64,000 bases of DNA from Gammaproteobacteria bacterium (GTDB lineage: Bacteria > Pseudomonadota > Gammaproteobacteria > GRL18). The notes under the pieces are model-generated. The model saw only the letters and a list, made by a program, of their open reading frames with translations. It did not search any database and was not told the DNA's origin. Below, in pieces: positions 16,948 to 26,869 of the stretch (position 1 is the first letter of the stretch; the number at the start of each line of letters is the position of its first letter). Where the stretch lies: contig WFNB01000023.1 in NCBI GenBank assembly GCA_015488755.1, forward strand, positions 1 to 64,000, given 5' to 3'. Position numbers and translations under genes: made by a program.

Positions 16948-19620
16948 ATGTCAGATTTTGCAAAAGAACTCCTCCATATTAATATTGAAGAGGAGATGAA
17001 GCAGTCCTATATGGATTATGCGATGAGCGTAATTGTAGGGCGAGCACTTCCCGATGTCCGTGATGGTTTGAAGCCTGTTCATCGCCGTGTTATTTATGCC
17101 ATGCATGAAGCCGGTATGGACTTTAATAAGCCTTATAAAAAGTCTGCCCGTATTGTCGGTGAGGTTTTAGGTAAATATCATCCACATGGTGATACGGCTG
17201 TTTATGACACCATTGTTCGTATGGCTCAGGATTTTTCTTTGCGCTATATGTTGGTGGACGGTCAGGGTAATTTTGGTTCAGTCGATGGTGATTCACCAGC
17301 AGCCATGCGTTACACCGAAGTACGCATGGCAAAAATCTCTCATGAATTATTAGCCGATATTGACAAAGAAACCGTCAATTTCAACCCTAACTATGATGAA
17401 TCTGAGCATGAACCTGAGGTTCTGCCAACCAAGCTACCTAATTTATTGATCAATGGTTCTTCAGGTATTGCCGTGGGCATGGCAACGAACATTCCTCCGC
17501 ATAATTTAACCGAAGTGGTTAATGCCTGCCTAGCTTTTATTGACCAACCTGACATTAGTATCCCTGAATTAATTAATCTTGTCCCCGGTCCCGACTTTCC
17601 AACCTCTGGTATTATTAATGGCTCTCGTGGCATTCATGAGGCCTATCATACCGGACGTGGGCGTATTCGTGTTCGGGCACGGGTTGAAATTGAAGAAATG
17701 GCTAATAGCCGTGAGCGCATCGTAGTCACTGAATTACCTTATCAGGTAAATAAAGCGCGTTTAATTGAGCGCATTGCTGAATTGGTTAAAGAAAAGAAAA
17801 TCGAAGGTATTTCAGAACTACGTGATGAGTCTGATAAAGACGGCATGCGTATGGTAATTGAAGTCAAGCGTGGCGAATCAACGGATGTTCTGGTTAATAA
17901 TCTATACAAACACACGGCTATGCAGAATGTGTTTGGTATTAATATGGTGGCCTTGGTTGATGGTCAGCCTAAATTATTTAATCTCAAAGAGCTTATTGAA
18001 CACTTTGTCCGCCATCGTAGGGAAGTGGTTAATCGTCGCACAGTTTATCAGTTAAGAAAAGCACGCGAACGCGCTCATATTCTTGAAGGTCAAGCCGTTG
18101 CTCTGGCAAATATTGACCCCCTTATTCAAGTGATTAAAGAATCTGCTAACCCACAAGAAGCAAAAGAAAAACTCATTGCCAGACCTTGGCAGGCTGGTTT
18201 AGTAAACGAATTATTATCTGGTGGCGGTGAACAGTCTCGTCCTGATGGCTTGGCTGTAGAATTTGGTTTGTTCGATGATGGTTATCACTTGTCTCCAGTA
18301 CAAGCTCAAGCAATCCTTGACTTGAAATTACATCGCTTAACAGGCCTTGAAATTGACAAAATTATTTCTGAATATAAAGAAATTATTGACCAAATAAAAT
18401 GGTATTTAACTATTTTAGGCAGTCATGAAGTACTTATGGGTGTTATTCGAGAAGAATTAGAAGCCATTTTAGCGCAATATGGTGATGAACGCCGTACTGA
18501 GATCAGAGAGTCAGAAGATGATCTTTGTATGGAAGATATGATTGCTGAGGAAGATCGAGTTGTCACACTTTCTCATGAAGGTTATGTAAAAACACAGCCG
18601 TTAGCAGATTATGCTGCTCAGCGTCGTGGCGGACGTGGTAAGTCTGCTACCTCTATGAAAGAAGAAGATTTCATAGATAAACTTTTTGTTGCCTCCAGTC
18701 ATGACACCCTTTTGTGTTTTACTAATGCAGGTCAGGTTTATTGGAAAAAAGTGTATGAACTACCCTTAGCCAGCCGAGGTTCAAGAGGGCGTCCTATTAT
18801 TAACCTATTGCCTCTATCTGAAGGTGAACAGGTCAATGCTATCTTACCCATTAAAGAATTTATAGATGGTCAGTTTATTTTACAGGCAACCGCTAATGGT
18901 ACTGTTAAGAAAACACCACTATTAGATTATTCTCGTCCCAGAGCCAATGGTATTCGTGCCATAGAATTACGTGAAGGTGATAAGCTCATTGATGTTCAGC
19001 TTACAGATGGTCAGCAAGATATTATGCTATTTAATAGCGAAGGTAAGGCGACCCGTTTTGAAGAATCCAAAGTACGTACAACAGGGCGGGCATCTACCGG
19101 AGTAAGAGGTATGAAACTCTCTGGTGATCATAAAGTAGTTTCCTTAATTGTTGTACCACCAGAATGTGATGACCGTTTTGTCCTGACAGCCACTAAAAAT
19201 GGTTTTGGTAAACGTACTAAAGTATCTGAATATTCTGTTAAGGGTCGTGGTGGTATGGGCGTTCTCGCTATTAAAACCTCTGAACGTAATGGCTCTATGG
19301 TCGGTGCTTGTCTATTGGATGACACCAGTGAAATTATGCTGATAACGGACGGTGGCATCGTTGTCCGTACTCATTCAACAGAAATTTCTGTGGTCGGCAG
19401 AAATACTCAAGGAGTTCGCCTAATTCGTCTAACAAATGGTGAACAACTGGTACAGATTGAACGGGTTTGTGAAACTGCTGTGGATGATCATAATGAAGAA
19501 CCAACGACTGAGGAGAAAGAGCCATTAGCTGAAGTCCAAGAGTCATCAGATCAAGAAAAACCATCAGCAGGAGAGCAAAAAACACAATCCTCTGAGGACG
19601 ATACATTTAGAGAAGACTAA
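16948..19620 (+). CDS. gyrA: DNA gyrase subunit A
   Basis: An 890-residue gyrase A subunit, which breaks and rejoins DNA and, with GyrB, introduces negative supercoils. The N-terminus ([20 protein letters not shown]) is canonical. The catalytic tyrosine is at residue 122 in [10 protein letters not shown]. The quinolone-determining region keeps E. coli numbering but has Thr at 83 ([10 protein letters not shown]) rather than Ser; Asp87 is retained. The C-terminal DNA-wrapping domain begins with the GyrA box QRRGGRGK (residue ~556). The tail is acidic. It heads the gyrA-serC-serA-pheA-hisC-tyrA order seen in many gammaproteobacteria, but a terminator separates it from serC. Confidence 0.97.
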   Translation: MSDFAKELLHINIEEEMKQSYMDYAMSVIVGRALPDVRDGLKPVHRRVIYAMHEAGMDFNKPYKKSARIVGEVLGKYHPHGDTAVYDTIVRMAQDFSLRYMLVDGQGNFGSVDGDSPAAMRYTEVRMAKISHELLADIDKETVNFNPNYDESEHEPEVLPTKLPNLLINGSSGIAVGMATNIPPHNLTEVVNACLAFIDQPDISIPELINLVPGPDFPTSGIINGSRGIHEAYHTGRGRIRVRARVEIEEMANSRERIVVTELPYQVNKARLIERIAELVKEKKIEGISELRDESDKDGMRMVIEVKRGESTDVLVNNLYKHTAMQNVFGINMVALVDGQPKLFNLKELIEHFVRHRREVVNRRTVYQLRKARERAHILEGQAVALANIDPLIQVIKESANPQEAKEKLIARPWQAGLVNELLSGGGEQSRPDGLAVEFGLFDDGYHLSPVQAQAILDLKLHRLTGLEIDKIISEYKEIIDQIKWYLTILGSHEVLMGVIREELEAILAQYGDERRTEIRESEDDLCMEDMIAEEDRVVTLSHEGYVKTQPLADYAAQRRGGRGKSATSMKEEDFIDKLFVASSHDTLLCFTNAGQVYWKKVYELPLASRGSRGRPIINLLPLSEGEQVNAILPIKEFIDGQFILQATANGTVKKTPLLDYSRPRANGIRAIELREGDKLIDVQLTDGQQDIMLFNSEGKATRFEESKVRTTGRASTGVRGMKLSGDHKVVSLIVVPPECDDRFVLTATKNGFGKRTKVSEYSVKGRGGMGVLAIKTSERNGSMVGACLLDDTSEIMLITDGGIVVRTHSTEISVVGRNTQGVRLIRLTNGEQLVQIERVCETAVDDHNEEPTTEEKEPLAEVQESSDQEKPSAGEQKTQSSEDDTFRED

Positions 19621-19628
19621 TTTTTCTG

Positions 19629-19674
19629 AGCACTTAATTACCTAAAATTTGGCGTATTAAGTGCTTTTTTATTT
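19629..19674 (+). terminator. Rho-independent terminator after gyrA
   Basis: Inverted repeat AGCACTTAAT / ATTAAGTGCT (10 bp, 17-nt loop) followed directly by TTTTTATTT, 8 nt after the gyrA stop. Confidence 0.85.
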
Positions 19675-19698
19675 ACAATTTCACAAGGGATATAAATA

Positions 19699-20781
19699 AT
19701 GTCTAGAGTTTTCAATTTTAGCGCAGGTCCAGCAATGTTGCCTGAAGCGGTAATCCAAAAAGCCAGTGATGAAATGCTTAACTGGAATGATGAGGGCATG
19801 TCTGTTATGGAAATGTCTCATCGAGGCAAGGCCTTTATGTCGATTGCCAGCAAAGCCGAAGCTGATTTAAGAACTCTTATGGCTATTCCTGATAATTACA
19901 AAGTGCTTTTTTTACAAGGTGGTGCCAGTCAACAATTTGGTGCTATCCCATTAAATTTACTGGGTGATAAGACCAGTGCAGATTATGTGAATACAGGTAT
20001 GTGGTCTAAAAAGGCCATTGCCGAAGCAAAGCGCTATTGTGATGTCAATGTAGTGGCTAGCTCAGAAGAGTCTGGTTTTACAAGCATCCCAGAATTTTCT
20101 ACTTGGACACTTAATCCCGATGCGGCTTATGTGCATTACACTCCGAATGAAACCATTGGTGGTGTTGAATTTGATTATATCCCAGATACGGGTAGCGTGC
20201 CGTTAATTGCGGATATGTCATCAACTATTTTATCTCGCCCAATTGATGTCTCAAAATTTGCTATGATTTATGCGGGGGCACAAAAAAATGTTGGTCCTGC
20301 GGGCTTAACTTTGGTGATTATTCGTGATGATTTAATTGGTCATGCAGCTGAAAATACACCGGCTATGCTGAACTATAAAACCCATGCGGATAACGGCTCT
20401 ATGTATAATACACCACCTACCTATAGCTGGTATGTGGCTGGTTTAGTCTTTGATTGGGTGCTTGCTAAAGGTGGTCTGGAAGGTATTGGCAAAATAAATA
20501 AAGAAAAGGCTGCAAAGCTTTATGCGGCCATTGATGGCAGTGATTTTTATGCCAATCCAGTGGAAACACGCTATCGTTCTTGGATGAATGTGCCTTTTAC
20601 CTTAAAAAGTGCTGACCTAGATGCGGCTTTTCTTGAACAAGCCGCTGAAAAAGGTTTGGCAACACTAAAAGGACATCGTTCAGTCGGTGGTATGCGTGCC
20701 AGTATCTATAATGCGATGCCAGAAGAGGGTGTTGATACCCTAGTTGCCTTTATGAAAGACTTTGCTGAGGCAAATGCGTAA
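19699..20781 (+). CDS. serC: Phosphoserine aminotransferase
   Basis: A 360-residue class V PLP aminotransferase. It converts 3-phosphohydroxypyruvate plus glutamate to phosphoserine, and also acts in pyridoxal phosphate synthesis. It starts with the family's N-terminal FNFSAGPAMLP; the PLP lysine is K196 in AGAQKNVGPAG, and the end contains GHRSVGGMRASIYNA. Full length for the family. It is followed 92 bp later by serA, so two steps of serine synthesis are adjacent. Confidence 0.96.
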   Translation: MSRVFNFSAGPAMLPEAVIQKASDEMLNWNDEGMSVMEMSHRGKAFMSIASKAEADLRTLMAIPDNYKVLFLQGGASQQFGAIPLNLLGDKTSADYVNTGMWSKKAIAEAKRYCDVNVVASSEESGFTSIPEFSTWTLNPDAAYVHYTPNETIGGVEFDYIPDTGSVPLIADMSSTILSRPIDVSKFAMIYAGAQKNVGPAGLTLVIIRDDLIGHAAENTPAMLNYKTHADNGSMYNTPPTYSWYVAGLVFDWVLAKGGLEGIGKINKEKAAKLYAAIDGSDFYANPVETRYRSWMNVPFTLKSADLDAAFLEQAAEKGLATLKGHRSVGGMRASIYNAMPEEGVDTLVAFMKDFAEANA

Positions 20782-20813
20782 AGCCATTAACCATTTTTTA
20801 TCCTAATATTGCT

Positions 20814-20846
20814 TGCAAGATAAACGGACTGGTTACTTATCTTGCA
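20814..20846 (+). other. Hairpin between serC and serA
   Basis: A 10-bp perfect stem TGCAAGATAA / TTATCTTGCA around a 13-nt loop in the 92-bp serC-serA gap. No T-run follows, so it may act as a weak terminator, an mRNA processing site or nothing. Confidence 0.4.
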
Positions 20847-20873
20847 CCATCATCTATTGCGGACATCAATTAT

Positions 20874-22043
20874 ATGAATAAAATTTTAACCTTGAATAAT
20901 ATCGCTGTTGCAGGTCTTGAAAAATTTCCCAGAGAAAGTTACGAAATTGCTTCTGAAATACAACATCCTGATGGTATTTTACTGCGTTCTTATAAAATGC
21001 ATGATATGGAGATACCTGAGAGCCTAAAAGCCGTGGGTCGTGCAGGTACGGGTGTTAATAATATACCTGTGGATAAAATGAGTGCCAAAGGTATTCCTGT
21101 TTTTAATGCTCCCGGTGCTAATGCCAATGCGGTAAAAGAACTGGTGCTTGCTGGTATGTTAATGTCCGCCCGTCATATTGGTCCTGCTTGGGAATTTGCC
21201 AAAAATCAAGAAGGTAGTGATGAAGAAATTAGTAAAGCGGTAGAAGCGGGTAAGAAAAATTTTGGTGGTTTTGAGTTACCGGGTAAAACCTTGGGTGTGG
21301 TTGGTTTGGGTGCGATTGGTCGTGCAGTGGCCAAAGTAGCTGAAGATCTGGGTATGAATGTCATTGGTTTTGACCCTGGCTTGACCGTTGAAGGGGCATG
21401 GATGATATCATCAAGTGTGGAGCAGGCAGCAAGTTTTGATGCCATGTTGCCAAAAGTTGATTTTTTAACCTTTCATGTGCCTCTTATTGATGTAACACGC
21501 AATATGCTTAATGCTGAGCGTATTAAACTGCTTAAGAAAAATGCCACTATTCTTAACTTTGCTCGTGGTGGTATTATTGATGATGAAGCCATGGCAGAGG
21601 CATTAAATTCTGGTCATATTTATGGCTATGTCAATGATTTTGCTAATAATACACTTAAAGGTGTTCCTAATGTGGTGACCCTGCCTCATTTAGGTGCTTC
21701 TACTCAGGATGCCGAAGATAATTGTGCCATTATTGTGTCTGAAAATGTTCGTGATTATTTAGAAAATGGCAATATTAAATTATCAGTTAATTTTCCTGAA
21801 GTGGCTATGCCAAAGGCGGATGGCTGTCACCGTATTACCGTTGCTAATTCAAATGAGCCTAATATGCTAGGGCAAATATCCTCTATTTTGGCGGATGCTA
21901 ACTTGAATATTTCTGATATGGTTAACAAATCAAAAGGTGATTTGGCTTATACGATCGTTGATGTCAATGAGGGTGTTTCTGATGATGTTGTGAATACTCT
22001 TAGTGCTATTGATGGTGTACGGGCTGTTAGAGTCTTATCTTAA
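20874..22043 (+). CDS. serA: D-3-phosphoglycerate dehydrogenase
   Basis: A 389-residue NAD-dependent dehydrogenase that oxidises 3-phosphoglycerate to 3-phosphohydroxypyruvate, the first step of serine synthesis. The N-terminal substrate domain includes GRAGTGVNNIPVD; the Rossmann motif GVVGLGAIGRAVA lies near residue 140; the catalytic Arg and His lie in NFARGGIIDDEA and LPHLGASTQDAE. A C-terminal ACT-type domain (residues ~315-389) is the usual site of serine feedback. It is a short, single-ACT form. An ATG without a strong Shine-Dalgarno sequence is used. Confidence 0.94.
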   Translation: MNKILTLNNIAVAGLEKFPRESYEIASEIQHPDGILLRSYKMHDMEIPESLKAVGRAGTGVNNIPVDKMSAKGIPVFNAPGANANAVKELVLAGMLMSARHIGPAWEFAKNQEGSDEEISKAVEAGKKNFGGFELPGKTLGVVGLGAIGRAVAKVAEDLGMNVIGFDPGLTVEGAWMISSSVEQAASFDAMLPKVDFLTFHVPLIDVTRNMLNAERIKLLKKNATILNFARGGIIDDEAMAEALNSGHIYGYVNDFANNTLKGVPNVVTLPHLGASTQDAEDNCAIIVSENVRDYLENGNIKLSVNFPEVAMPKADGCHRITVANSNEPNMLGQISSILADANLNISDMVNKSKGDLAYTIVDVNEGVSDDVVNTLSAIDGVRAVRVLS

Positions 22044-22113
22044 CTAAAAAGTGCATAAGCTAAAGACTGCATAGCTAAGCAACAGAATCTAACAGGATTT
22101 TATTTATAGGAAT

Positions 22114-23226
22114 ATGGCCTTGAGTGACGATCTCAAACAAATACGTGATCAAATTGATGATATTGATCAGCAGATTCAATTATTATTAAATCAACGTGCT
22201 TTATGCGCAAAAAAAGTAGCTGACGCTAAGTTAGCCGATATTCAAGAGGGTGAAGATGTTATCTTTTATCGTCCTGAACGTGAAGCCGCTGTTTTACGCA
22301 AAGTAATGGATCGCAATCAAGGCCCGATCAGTAATGAAGAAATGGCCCGCTTATTTCGTGAAGTGATGTCAATTTGCTTGGCGCTTGAACAACCCATGCG
22401 CATTGCCTTTTTAGGCCCAGAAGGGACGTTTACTCAAGCGGCTGCCTTAAAGCACTTTGGTCATTCAGTTAAAACAGTGCCCTTTTCCAGTATTGATGAA
22501 GTCTTCCGAGAAGTGGATGCTAATTCCTGTCACTATGGTGTGGTACCGGTTGAGAACTCGACCGAAGGAGTGATCAGTCATACTCTGGATATGCTGATTG
22601 AATCACCTTTAAAAATTTGCGGTGAAGTCTCTTTAAGAATTCATCATTATCTTATGTCCAGTGCAGAATCCTTATCAGCGATTAAAAAGATCTATTCACA
22701 CCAACAGTCTTTTGCTCAATGTCGTGATTGGCTTGATAGTCGTTTGCCTAATGTAGATAGAATTACTGTCAGTAGTAATGCCGAAGCGGCACGTCTAGCC
22801 TCTCAGGAAGAAGGTGTTGCGGCCATTGCCAGTAATGCCGCTGCGGAAATTTATCAACTGCATCTTTTGGCTGAAAAAATCGAAGATAATCCTGATAATA
22901 CCACCCGCTTTATTATTTTAGGTAAGCAGGATGTCGATGCCTCATCCAATACGCTGCCTAATACCATTGATAAAACTTCTATCATGGTTACCTCTGCAAA
23001 TCAATCGGGCACACTGCACAGTTTATTAAAACCTATTGCTGAAAATGGTTTGTCTATGACACGTATTGAGTCACGGCCTTCACGTAGTGGTTTGTGGCAA
23101 TATCTATTCTTTATTGATATTGATGGCCATATTTCTGATCCTGCCGTGGCTTCTGCTTTGGCTGAAATCAAACAACAATCCAGTATTTTAAAGATATTGG
23201 GTTCTTACCCAAAGGCTGTTTTATAA
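22114..23226 (+). CDS. pheA: Bifunctional chorismate mutase / prephenate dehydratase (P-protein)
   Basis: A 370-residue P-protein that makes phenylpyruvate from chorismate via prephenate. The AroQ-type chorismate mutase occupies residues ~1-95 (IRDQIDDIDQQIQLLLNQRA). The prephenate dehydratase domain covers ~97-280 (FLGPEGTFTQAA, VVPVENSTEGVI, catalytic-region TTRFIILG). A C-terminal ACT domain holds the phenylalanine-sensing ESRPSRSGLWQYLFFID. Its stop overlaps the hisC start by one base (TAATG), indicating translational coupling. Confidence 0.95.
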   Translation: MALSDDLKQIRDQIDDIDQQIQLLLNQRALCAKKVADAKLADIQEGEDVIFYRPEREAAVLRKVMDRNQGPISNEEMARLFREVMSICLALEQPMRIAFLGPEGTFTQAAALKHFGHSVKTVPFSSIDEVFREVDANSCHYGVVPVENSTEGVISHTLDMLIESPLKICGEVSLRIHHYLMSSAESLSAIKKIYSHQQSFAQCRDWLDSRLPNVDRITVSSNAEAARLASQEEGVAAIASNAAAEIYQLHLLAEKIEDNPDNTTRFIILGKQDVDASSNTLPNTIDKTSIMVTSANQSGTLHSLLKPIAENGLSMTRIESRPSRSGLWQYLFFIDIDGHISDPAVASALAEIKQQSSILKILGSYPKAVL

Positions 23227-24380
23227 TGGCACACATTGTTTCACCTAAAGCCGTTGCCTGTGTTAATCAGCTCCATCCCTATGTTCCAGGCAAACCCATT
23301 GATGAATTAGAACGTGAATATGGCGTAACAAATGCTGTTAAAGTAGCTTCTAATGAAAATCCTTTAGGCCCTAGTCCTAATGTCATTAAGCATTTACAAG
23401 GCTTACTTACTAATACTCAGGAACTATCACGCTATCCCGATGGCAATGGCTTTATCTTAAAAAATAAGTTATTGGAAAAGTTATCCCCTCAAGTGGCTGA
23501 TTTATCCATTGAACAAATTACTTTAGGTAATGGTTCCAATGATTTGCTGGATATTTTAGCCCGAACATTTGCGACGATGGGTGATGAAGTTATTTTTTCT
23601 CAATATGCTTTCGCTGTTTACCCCATTGCGACTCAAGCGGTTGGTGCAACAGCCGTGATTAGTCCTGCCCTTAATTGGGGGCATGATTTGGATGCAATGT
23701 TGGCGCTCATTAGTGACAAAACACGCTTAATTTTTATTGCTAATCCCAATAATCCAACAGGAACCTGTCTATCTGCTCATGATTTGCAGGCTTTTTTAGA
23801 AAAAGTACCTGATAATATTGTTGTTGTTGTTGATGAAGCCTATGAAGAATACGCTTCTTATCCAAAATCAGCTTTTTCTCACTCTTATCATTCGATGCTC
23901 GCTTCACTGCCTAAGTTTAGCAATCTTGTTGTGACTCGAACCTTTTCAAAGGCCTATGGTCTAGCCAGTTTTCGAGTGGGTTATGCGGTGTCATCGCCAC
24001 AGATTGCTGATTTATTAAATCGGATCAGGCAACCGTTTAATAATAACACCTTTGCCTTAGAGTCGGCAGCGATTGCTTTGGAGGATGTGGCACATCTTGA
24101 TAAAAGTGTGGCATTGAATTATCAAGGAATGCAATTTCTCTGTGAGCGTTTTAAGTCATTAAAATTAGAGTATATCCCATCAGCAGGCAACTTTGTTTGT
24201 GTGAATTTAGGCAGTGAAACACCTGCGATTTATGAAAAATTACTTTATGAAGGGGTAATTACCCGTCCTATCGCTAATTATCAAATGCCGGAGTATCTAA
24301 GGATCTCTATTGGTACTATGAATGAAAATGAACGGGTCATTGCGGCATTAAGTCATGTCTTAAGCACAGAACCTGCTTAA
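23226..24380 (+). CDS. hisC: Histidinol-phosphate / aromatic aminotransferase (HisC-type)
   Basis: A 384-residue class I PLP aminotransferase of the HisC branch. SNENPLGPSP begins the domain, NPNNPTGT and DEAYEEY are the cofactor-site motifs, and the PLP lysine is K242 in TRTFSKAYGLASFRVGY. Its position between pheA and tyrA suggests that it transaminates phenylpyruvate or 4-hydroxyphenylpyruvate (or prephenate) as well as, or instead of, imidazole-acetol phosphate. No other his gene lies nearby. Confidence 0.92.
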   Translation: MAHIVSPKAVACVNQLHPYVPGKPIDELEREYGVTNAVKVASNENPLGPSPNVIKHLQGLLTNTQELSRYPDGNGFILKNKLLEKLSPQVADLSIEQITLGNGSNDLLDILARTFATMGDEVIFSQYAFAVYPIATQAVGATAVISPALNWGHDLDAMLALISDKTRLIFIANPNNPTGTCLSAHDLQAFLEKVPDNIVVVVDEAYEEYASYPKSAFSHSYHSMLASLPKFSNLVVTRTFSKAYGLASFRVGYAVSSPQIADLLNRIRQPFNNNTFALESAAIALEDVAHLDKSVALNYQGMQFLCERFKSLKLEYIPSAGNFVCVNLGSETPAIYEKLLYEGVITRPIANYQMPEYLRISIGTMNENERVIAALSHVLSTEPA

Positions 24381-24397
24381 TTATCGGTGCCCCTAAG

Positions 24398-25330
24398 ATG
24401 ATTCATCAAGCAAAAAAAATGATCGAGCAAGATGATAAAGCAGCAGGTAGTGAGCAGCTGGGCATTAAACGAGTATGTATTATTGGTGTCGGGCTCATAG
24501 GGGGATCTTTTGCCCGTGCCATTCGTCAGGCAGGTTTAGTTGAACATATTATTGGTTGTGGTCGTAATACAGAAAATCTAAAAAAAGCTGTGGCACTTGG
24601 TGTTATTGATGATTATTCTCAGGATGTATCTGAGGCTGTCAAAGACGCTGATTTGGTCTTTATTGCAACGCCTGTAGGCAGTATTAAAGCCATACTGGCA
24701 CAGATAAAAAATTCCCTAAAAGAAAGTGCTATTATTACCGATGCAGGCAGTACTAAAGTCAGTGTTATTCATGCTGTAAAAACCATTTTTGGTTATATAC
24801 CTGAAAATTTTGTTCCGGGACATCCGATTGCCGGTACTGAAAATAGCGGTGTTGAGGCTTCTTTTGCCAAATTATATCAGGCTCATCGTATTATTTTAAC
24901 ACCACTGAAACAAACCAGTGCTCAGGCATTAAGTGTGGTTACTCGCTTGTGGCAGGCTATTGGAGCTTATGTGGTGCTAATGGACGCTCAGCATCATGAC
25001 TCTGTGTTAGCGGCCACCAGTCATTTGCCTCATTTACTGGCTTTTTCTTTGGTTAATACTCTGACAACCTTAGATGAAAAGCAGGAAATTTTTGAAAATG
25101 CTGCAGGAGGATTTCGAGACTTTACTCGAATTGCTTCGAGTGACCCCAATATGTGGCAGGATATTTGTCTAGCTAATAAGCATGCCTTGCTAACTCATCT
25201 TGATCTTTTTAGCTCTGATCTTGATGCCTTACGAGAAGCTCTCAAACAGGATGATGGTGATTATCTTAATAAAATATTTACCCGAGCTAAAGCTTCTCGT
25301 GATGAATTTATGGCTAAAAAACCGACTTGA
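24398..25330 (+). CDS. tyrA: Prephenate dehydrogenase
   Basis: A 310-residue NAD(P)-dependent enzyme of tyrosine synthesis. The Rossmann motif VCIIGVGLIGGSFARA begins near residue 26, after a ~24-residue polar N-terminal extension; GHPIAGTENSGVEAS is the family's catalytic-region signature, and SHLPHLLAFSLVN follows. The annotated ATG at 24398 is 17 nt after hisC. A shorter form could start at ATG 24419. In many gammaproteobacteria aroA follows tyrA; here an unrecognised gene does. Confidence 0.93.
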   Translation: MIHQAKKMIEQDDKAAGSEQLGIKRVCIIGVGLIGGSFARAIRQAGLVEHIIGCGRNTENLKKAVALGVIDDYSQDVSEAVKDADLVFIATPVGSIKAILAQIKNSLKESAIITDAGSTKVSVIHAVKTIFGYIPENFVPGHPIAGTENSGVEASFAKLYQAHRIILTPLKQTSAQALSVVTRLWQAIGAYVVLMDAQHHDSVLAATSHLPHLLAFSLVNTLTTLDEKQEIFENAAGGFRDFTRIASSDPNMWQDICLANKHALLTHLDLFSSDLDALREALKQDDGDYLNKIFTRAKASRDEFMAKKPT

Positions 25331-25332
25331 TA

Positions 25333-25890
25333 ATGAAAACTGATACGATGTCCTCGATTGAAAACATCACCCTGCAAGTGGATAGTAAAAAATTAGATGC
25401 CTTTTGTAAAAAGATTGTTTCTCGCTCCAGAAATACAGCCAATGTTCATGAAGCTCTAACTGTTTTAGAAGCATTTGTCAGTCAATTCTCTAGTGACTCT
25501 TTAGCTAGTGACGCCTATCTTAATATCCAAAACTGTTTAACCTCTCATTCAGAAAAAACTCGTAATAAACTGATGCAGGAAAAAACAGCACAAGTGCAAG
25601 AGGGGATGATAACTAAAAATAGGTTGCTCTTAAGTCATGTCTATAATTCGCTCTCAAGAAATGGTTTTTATCAAATCTTAACAGAGGCGACTCATCTTAT
25701 TAATGATAGTGATATTCCTGAAATTGCTCAATGGGTGATTCAATGGAGCACACAGGCTAAGCAAAAAGCAGAGCAGGCTAGTGGCTACCCAGATGCTTTA
25801 GATTTTACCAAAGCAAAGATCAATATTGAACAATACCAATGTATGAGTGATATCAGTTATTTTTTTAAAAACACTTATCAGTCCAAATAA
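25333..25890 (+). CDS. Hypothetical protein after tyrA
   Basis: About 185 residues, not recognised. The ORF track begins at a TTG two codons earlier; the ATG at 25333, two bases after the tyrA stop, is the better start, and translation is probably coupled. The protein is soluble and predicted mainly helical, with no signal peptide, no membrane segment and no obvious motif. It occupies the place where aroA usually follows tyrA, but shows no resemblance to EPSP synthase. Confidence 0.6.
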   Translation: MKTDTMSSIENITLQVDSKKLDAFCKKIVSRSRNTANVHEALTVLEAFVSQFSSDSLASDAYLNIQNCLTSHSEKTRNKLMQEKTAQVQEGMITKNRLLLSHVYNSLSRNGFYQILTEATHLINDSDIPEIAQWVIQWSTQAKQKAEQASGYPDALDFTKAKINIEQYQCMSDISYFFKNTYQSK

Positions 25891-25992
25891 ATGAATAAAT
25901 ATACTAATTTTACTGAATCATTACAGGCGAAAACGGCATTAGCAAGTATTGATAAAAATATTCATAAACAATGGCTTGCTTTTGTCTGTTAA
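25891..25992 (+). CDS. Possible 33-aa small ORF abutting the previous gene
   Basis: An ATG directly follows the preceding TAA and opens a 33-codon frame (MNKYTNFTES...WLAFVC) ending at 25992. It may be a real small protein translated by re-initiation, or the eroded start of a lost gene. No ribosome-binding site of its own. Confidence 0.25.
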   Translation: MNKYTNFTESLQAKTALASIDKNIHKQWLAFVC

Positions 25993-26017
25993 AGCGGATC
26001 ATTTTATTGTTAAGTTG

Positions 26018-26869
26018 TTAGCTTTCAATAACCAATTCATCCACGCCATGATAATCTTGTAATTGCTCAATCACTTGGCTGAGAAGAGGAAAGAGTTGTT
26101 TTGAATAGAGTTGCTGCTGCTCAATACCCTCCATCCAACCATAGAGTGAATGTATTAATTGTTGTTCGGTGTGTACATTGATATGTATGTCATGCAGGAT
26201 ATTTTTATATTCGCTATAAGTGGGGGCTACCGTTAAGTATGAAAATACGTTAGCCAAGGTATCCATAATTGCTTGCGCATCATCATACAAATCAAAATCA
26301 GAAGGGCTATACTCTTTGGGTGTTAGAGAAACTGCATTGACCCAAATTCTGAAGCTGCATTTTTGTAAGCTATGATAAAGTGGTTCATCGCTGATCAATA
26401 AAAGTAATAAGTTTTTATTACTGGCTCTAAGAGTATTATCACTATAAGACCATTGACAAGATTTAATAAAATGATAAATACGAATATGATCTTTAAAATC
26501 AGCACTATGTAATTGATCTAATATGAGTACCGTCGGTTCTCCCTCGCTAAAGGCACAGGCTTCGCTCATAATGTGATCAAAGTCTGATATTGGTGCTTCA
26601 CTAATACCATCTTCATCCTCACTCGGTGGAATAATGACCTTACCTTCAGCCTCGGCTTTTTGAGTAAAGTCATAATAGAATTGCTGAGGATAATCAATCG
26701 CACAGGCTAGAGCATTGGCAAAGGCTGTTTTTCGCCGTCCCTGATGACCTTCAACATTAATGGTTTTTATACCATCAAATTGACTATTCATAAGACAGCG
26801 CAAATGATATTCATAATCATCATTGGATTCAAAACCAAACTCTGCCATGCGTTGTTGCAATTTACTCAT
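26018..26869 (-). CDS. P-loop ATPase-like protein with altered Walker A
   Basis: 283 residues, soluble. Residues ~36-52 read INVEGHQGRRKTAFANA, resembling a Walker A loop (GxxxxGKT) in which the last Gly is Arg. PTVLILDQLHSAD near 112 fits a Walker B strand. The region ~60-110 is acidic. No further AAA motif (sensor, arginine finger) was identified with confidence. It is a single gene facing the tyrA operon. It may be an ATP-binding regulator or a degenerate NTPase; no function can be assigned. Confidence 0.6.
   Translation of the reverse strand: MSKLQQRMAEFGFESNDDYEYHLRCLMNSQFDGIKTINVEGHQGRRKTAFANALACAIDYPQQFYYDFTQKAEAEGKVIIPPSEDEDGISEAPISDFDHIMSEACAFSEGEPTVLILDQLHSADFKDHIRIYHFIKSCQWSYSDNTLRASNKNLLLLLISDEPLYHSLQKCSFRIWVNAVSLTPKEYSPSDFDLYDDAQAIMDTLANVFSYLTVAPTYSEYKNILHDIHINVHTEQQLIHSLYGWMEGIEQQQLYSKQLFPLLSQVIEQLQDYHGVDELVIES

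Noticed and set aside
25333-25890. Truncated aroA after tyrA
   Set aside because: The position suggests it, but no EPSP synthase motif is present in the sequence.
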